A stretch of DNA of 64,000 bases. Source: Hymenobacter aranciens. GTDB taxonomy: Bacteria; Bacteroidota; Bacteroidia; Cytophagales; Hymenobacteraceae. The stretch covers positions 496,001 to 560,000 of the forward strand of contig NZ_JAUQSY010000002.1 of NCBI RefSeq assembly GCF_030580865.1. Direction: 5' to 3'. Made by a program: the position numbers and the translations under genes. The notes beneath the pieces are model-generated. The model searched no databases, was not told the DNA's origin, and saw only the letters and a program-made list of their open reading frames with translations. This document shows positions 61,042 through 64,000 of the stretch, in pieces. Every line of letters starts with the position of its first letter. Positions within the stretch are counted from its first letter, which is position 1.

Positions 61042-61456
61042 TAGTGAAAAAGAAAAGGGGAAATGAGATTAAAGAGACATTAAACGCGTCAAAAATGCTT
61101 CAACCGGCTTGACCGCAGCTTAGCATTTCAAGGCACAAGGTACTTATTTTGGAACAAATACTCAAACCGAATGGCGGCGCTGATGTTAATTTTTAGTTGC
61201 TAACTAATGGTTTTCAGCAAAACACCCCAAAAAATAATTAACATGCCGCTGCAGGTTCAACGGTCAAAACGAAGCCAGGGTTATCCTCTGCCGTGCTGAA
61301 GATATGCCGCTATACGTAGCAGCAGGGCCGTTTTTATCAGATAGCGGTGCGCCCGGGCAGGCTGGGGCGCTACTCTTTGTAATTAGTGGTACCCCGTAAG
61401 GGGCCACAAAACTGCCGTAACCCACAGTCAGTTGAGTAGCTCGTGTCAAACACGTG
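61042..61456. other. 415-base region without a supported gene
   Basis: The first 150 bases are AT-rich and should contain the promoter of the BNR-like gene. A 66-codon minus-strand ORF at 61264-61464 has no family look. This is the boundary between housekeeping genes and the accessory set to the right, but I see no tRNA end or direct repeat that would mark an att site. Confidence 0.45.
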
Positions 61457-61690
61457 TTAAACATCTAGCCCCAGCAGCGCCAAGTAGCGGGGTTTCAGCA
61501 GCTCGCGACTGCCTGGCATTTCTTGCACATAAAACTCGCCATCATTAGCACTGCGCAGGTGAGCCCAGCAGCGAGAGTCAAAGCAATCCTGCATTGAAAT
61601 CGGCTGAGCATCCTCATTGACAAAATACAAGTGGCCGGCGGCGATGGCCTGCTGGAGCAATTCCAGCGTGGCCTCAGATTTCTGTTCCAT
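61457..61690 (-). CDS. Unrecognised 77-residue protein
   Basis: A small acidic protein (MEQKSEATLELLQQAIAAGH to KPRYLALLGLDV) with no signal peptide or membrane segment and two Cys (CFDSRC). Its start overlaps the end of the HTH gene upstream by 17 bases, so the two are translationally coupled. It could be an antitoxin-like or regulator partner, but nothing in the sequence shows this. Confidence 0.55.
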   Translation of the reverse strand: MEQKSEATLELLQQAIAAGHLYFVNEDAQPISMQDCFDSRCWAHLRSANDGEFYVQEMPGSRELLKPRYLALLGLDV

Positions 61691-62000
61691 ATTTCAATCG
61701 GTAGCGGTCGAGGAGTTCCATTGCGCTAATCAGCTTGCCTTGGCATTCCAAGAGCTTCTTCATAGCAACTGATTCATCCTCGGGTTGGGAACTAGGCTTA
61801 TTCACTAGCTCCTTGAAGTGCATCGAGAAGTCATAACCCAGCACTTGGCCGATAGCCAAGATGCGGTCAAATGACATTTCCGGATTGCTGAAATCCAGAT
61901 ACAACTGGTTGCGGGATATGTGGATTTTCTCAGCAATCCTAGTGATTGACAACCCACTGTCCTTTATAACCTTGCGGACTATTTCACCTCGTGATTCCAT
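61674..62000 (-). CDS. Helix-turn-helix regulator (Cro/C1-like)
   Basis: A 108-residue protein when started at MESRGEIVRKV; an 18-residue upstream extension crosses a candidate operator. Residues 4-55 form an HTH_XRE-like domain (VIKDSGLSITRIAEKIHISRNQLYLDF) followed by helices (RILAIGQVLGYDFSMHF) as in small phage or plasmid repressors. The C-terminal half is helical and may dimerise. It is divergent from the small ORFs to the right, with a palindrome in between, which fits autoregulation of a mobile element's control switch. Confidence 0.72.
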   Translation of the reverse strand: MESRGEIVRKVIKDSGLSITRIAEKIHISRNQLYLDFSNPEMSFDRILAIGQVLGYDFSMHFKELVNKPSSQPEDESVAMKKLLECQGKLISAMELLDRYRLKYGTEI

Positions 62001-62004
62001 TACG

Positions 62005-62067
62005 ACACAAAGTTGTGTAGTCGTTTGTCCTAAACGGATTTCATTTTTCCACATCTTTAAGTTGTGT
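62005..62067. promoter_or_regulatory. Candidate operator sites of the HTH regulator
   Basis: Site 1 is the palindrome ACACAA-AG-TTGTGT (62005-62018). The half AAGTTGTGT recurs at 62059-62067 on the same strand, 49 bases further, each followed by a TTTGTC. It lies in the divergent gap, between the HTH gene and the plus-strand ORFs. Confidence 0.5.
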
Positions 62068-62158
62068 TTGTCATTTATAAATTACACTTTTGCCTATCGA
62101 AAGCGTATAACGGAGGTCCGAAAAACAAATTGTAGGCCACAAAACCCCGCTCAACCAG

Positions 62159-62416
62159 ATGGACGCAAAAAATAAACTAAGTAAAGTCCTCTTGGAAATG
62201 GGAATCAAGCACATGGTTCCCAGCCAGGAGTTACTCGAAAAGCACCTAAGCGGCATGACGCTCCGCCGCTTCAACAAGCTGTTCAGTAATACCACTAAAA
62301 AGGAGCTGACCGCAACGGAGGTCACTCTGCTAACCAACTGGCTGAGCCGCATCAGTAATAAGCCAGCGGCCGAGATTCAACTGCTGGAGGTCGGGAAGGA
62401 GGTGGCACCATGCTAG
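62159..62416 (+). CDS. Unrecognised 85-residue protein, HTH-like
   Basis: A basic helical protein: MDAKNKLSKVLLEMGIKHM, then GMTLRRFNKLFSNTTKKELTATEVTLLTNWL, whose spacing recalls an XRE-type HTH recognition region. The end is acidic (IQLLEVGKEVAPC). It is divergent from the HTH repressor and could be the Cro-like or accessory regulator of the element. I cannot name a family. Confidence 0.6.
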   Translation: MDAKNKLSKVLLEMGIKHMVPSQELLEKHLSGMTLRRFNKLFSNTTKKELTATEVTLLTNWLSRISNKPAAEIQLLEVGKEVAPC

Positions 62417-62604
62417 GCAAAAGCATCCTCATCCTTTACTCTGACAGCCCGGACGACCCGCAGATGCGCACGGTACTGGCCCAACTGGAGCAAGTAACCA
62501 AGCTCCCCGTCACCATCCTGCCTTTATACCAGTTGGGCGGTAAACAGCGCAAAGCCAATGTACAGTCTGTGCTGCCCACCCTAGCCTCTATCCTGCCCAA
62601 CTGA
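62410..62604 (+). CDS. Unrecognised 64-residue protein
   Basis: It starts at an ATG that overlaps the previous stop (atgctag), so translation is coupled. The protein MLGKSILILYSDSPDDPQMR to LPTLASILPN has a short beta start and a helix, reminiscent of half a Rossmann-like fold. It has no motif I know. Confidence 0.5.
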   Translation: MLGKSILILYSDSPDDPQMRTVLAQLEQVTKLPVTILPLYQLGGKQRKANVQSVLPTLASILPN

Positions 62605-62662
62605 TGAAAACGGGCACATTCATCCGGAGCCAGCAGGTCAGCGAACTGAATGAAGGATAGTT

Positions 62663-63085
62663 ATGCCCATCAACTATGCTGACTACCCCAGCGACTGGCT
62701 GACAGTAATCCGCCCCCGAATCCTGGAGCGCGACGGGCACAGGTGTAAATTCTGCGGCTTGGCCAACCACCTGCTCGGGTGGCGCATCCCCCGCACGGAC
62801 AGATTCTACACGCCCGAGCAATTTGCTGGTAGTCATATTCCTGCCGATGATGTGGACGTTCTGGTGAAAGTGATGGAGAAACGCCCGAAACCGTGGCGTA
62901 TCGTGCTCACCATCGCTCATTTGGACCACGGATTGATTAACCACAGCGACAGCAACCTGGCCGCATTGTGCCAGCGCTGCCACCTAAATCATGACCGCAA
63001 AACCGTGAAGACCAAACGCGAACAACGCCGTCGCTACAGCCGGCGCAAAAAACAACTACCCCTCCCCTTCTTAATCCTCGCCTAG
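62663..63085 (+). CDS. HNH endonuclease-like protein
   Basis: A 140-residue protein with a zinc-bound HNH/beta-beta-alpha nuclease core: CKFC near residue 28, then TIAHLDHGLINHSDSNLAALCQRCHLNHDRK near 88-120, giving the Cys4 zinc pairs and the His-Asn-His catalytic set. The C-terminus is very basic (KTKREQRRRYSRRKKQ). Small HNH proteins of this type occur in phages (terminase-linked nicking) and mobile elements. Here it lies between small regulators and a primase, which favours an element-borne role. Confidence 0.8.
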   Translation: MPINYADYPSDWLTVIRPRILERDGHRCKFCGLANHLLGWRIPRTDRFYTPEQFAGSHIPADDVDVLVKVMEKRPKPWRIVLTIAHLDHGLINHSDSNLAALCQRCHLNHDRKTVKTKREQRRRYSRRKKQLPLPFLILA

Positions 63086-63099
63086 CACCAGCTCTTTTT

Positions 63100-64000
63100 A
63101 TGCTTCTTTCGGACTCTACCATTGACCAGGTACGCCAGCTCGACATCGTCGCCGTGGTGCAGCACTATGTCCCGCTCAAGTCGCGCGGCCACAAGCACGA
63201 GGCGTGCTGCCCCTTCCATAACGAAAAGTCACCCAGCTTTCACGTTAACGCTGGCAAGCAGATTTTTAAGTGCTTCGGTTGCGGTGCCGCCGGCGACGGC
63301 ATCGGCTTCGTGATGAAGTACGCCAAGCTCGATTTTATCCAGGCCGTTAAGGAAATAGCCGGTAACCACAGCATCCAGCTCGACTACCAGAACCTGAGCC
63401 CGGAAGCGGCGGCGAAGGCTGAAGCGGAGCAGCGCGACCGCGAGGCCGTACGCATCGTGCTCAGCTACGCCCAGGGCTACTTCGCCGGCACCAAGCTCCC
63501 CGACCGCTGGGGCGAAACCCGCAAGTTGAAGCAGCCCGTGCGCGACGCTTTCGGGCTGGGCTACGCCGAGAAACGGTCCGACGCCTTCTATCAGGACGCC
63601 ATCCGGAACGGCTACTCGGCCGACGTGCTGGTGCGGGCCGGCCTGGTGCGGAAGGTGGAGCACGATGACCAGGAGCCGAAGTACTACGACGCCTTCCAAG
63701 ACCGCGTAATGTTCCCCATCCGCGACGCCCGGGGCCGCGTCATTGCCTTCACCGGGCGCCTGGTCACGGAGCCCGAGCCCGATGCCGCGTTTAAGCCCGG
63801 CAAATACCTCAACAGCCCCGACACCACCTGGGTGAAGGGCGACCACCTCTACGGCATCGACCTGGCCGCTGACGCCATACGGACACGGAAGTTTGCCTAC
63901 CTGATGGAGGGCAATATCGACGTGATGCAGTTCCACCAGTGGTCGATGCCTAATACCGTGGCGCCCTGTGGCACTGCACTCACCGACAACCAGATAAAGC
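63100..64000 (+). CDS. CHC2-type DNA primase, C-terminus cut by window end
   Basis: Open from the ATG at 63100 to the window edge (300 codons seen). The zinc-binding domain is CCPFHNEKSPSFHV (Cys37, His40) with FKCFGCGAAGDGIGF (Cys58, Cys61). The catalytic core follows with VMFPIRDARGRVIAFTGRL, KYLNSP and a Toprim start LMEGNIDVMQFHQ (Glu270) then APCGTALTDNQI. It makes RNA primers. It resembles DnaG but with divergent spacing, a short start and a small HNH gene just before it, so it may be an element's own primase rather than the host dnaG; a single window cannot settle this. Confidence 0.85.
   Translation, partial: MLLSDSTIDQVRQLDIVAVVQHYVPLKSRGHKHEACCPFHNEKSPSFHVNAGKQIFKCFGCGAAGDGIGFVMKYAKLDFIQAVKEIAGNHSIQLDYQNLSPEAAAKAEAEQRDREAVRIVLSYAQGYFAGTKLPDRWGETRKLKQPVRDAFGLGYAEKRSDAFYQDAIRNGYSADVLVRAGLVRKVEHDDQEPKYYDAFQDRVMFPIRDARGRVIAFTGRLVTEPEPDAAFKPGKYLNSPDTTWVKGDHLYGIDLAADAIRTRKFAYLMEGNIDVMQFHQWSMPNTVAPCGTALTDNQIK

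Noticed and set aside
61264..61464. 66-codon minus-strand ORF
   Set aside because: There is no recognisable motif, and it overlaps the end of the better supported 77-residue gene.

Overview
The window looks like a chromosomal segment of a Hymenobacter-like member of the Cytophagales (Bacteroidota). The signs are high GC, several proteins with type IX secretion (T9SS) C-terminal sorting domains, an OMP_b-brl-type TonB receptor, DUF4349, DUF6029 and Omp28-type proteins, and promoter-like TAnnTTTG boxes in place of obvious Shine-Dalgarno sites. The genus is an inference. I saw no rRNA, tRNA, CRISPR array or transposase gene.

Layout. 0-4 kb: 3' end of murA, two tandem DUF4349 lipoproteins, a small holin-like membrane protein and an arginase/agmatinase. 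4.1-12 kb (minus strand): a chemotaxis operon in the order chemoreceptor, cheW, cheY, cheA, cheC. Its receptor is a soluble protein carrying a long array of 92-residue HAMP-pair repeats. 12.3-17 kb: topA, a DUF4846 protein, a previously untracked 49-residue ORF and a HAD phosphatase. 17.1-21 kb: a large HD plus Hsp90/GHKL-ATPase protein whose central and C-terminal part is abruptly AT-rich, followed by an unknown small protein with similar codon bias. 21.3-29.3 kb: a PAS histidine kinase gene split by an in-frame TAG, a STAS-like protein, a TonB-type receptor, a PPOX-fold protein and a delta-60-repeat T9SS protein.

29.4-41.3 kb (minus strand) is a potassium uptake locus: an NtrC-type regulator, a DUF4369 protein, two membrane microproteins (one is KdpF), kdpA, kdpB, kdpC, a porin, a KdpD that has only the sensor half, and a separate histidine kinase. 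It is peppered with long palindromic repeats, and a 21-bp tandem array lies between kdpA and kdpB. 41.6-61 kb is housekeeping and envelope: sirtuin, YdjM-like protein, metallophosphoesterase/Omp85 fusion, ppx/gppA, two Omp28-type CxxC proteins around TlpA and DUF6029, a small T9SS protein whose 3' end overlaps ppk1 antisense, gyrB and a BNR-like T9SS protein. 61.4-64 kb looks like the edge of an integrated element (repressor-like HTH gene, small coupled ORFs, HNH nuclease, CHC2 primase running off the end).

How they work together. The che genes form one signalling pathway that uses CheC as phosphatase; no cheR or cheB is in the window. The kdp genes form a complete high-affinity K+ pump with a split sensor and probably a sigma-54 output. 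The Omp28/TlpA/DUF6029 genes suggest a thiol-redox envelope cluster. ppx/gppA and ppk1 are both polyphosphate-related but are not adjacent. The best candidates for something new are the mosaic HD-ATPase locus, the poly-HAMP soluble receptor, the 21-bp array with palindromic elements in kdp, the 49-residue ORF and the element at the right edge.
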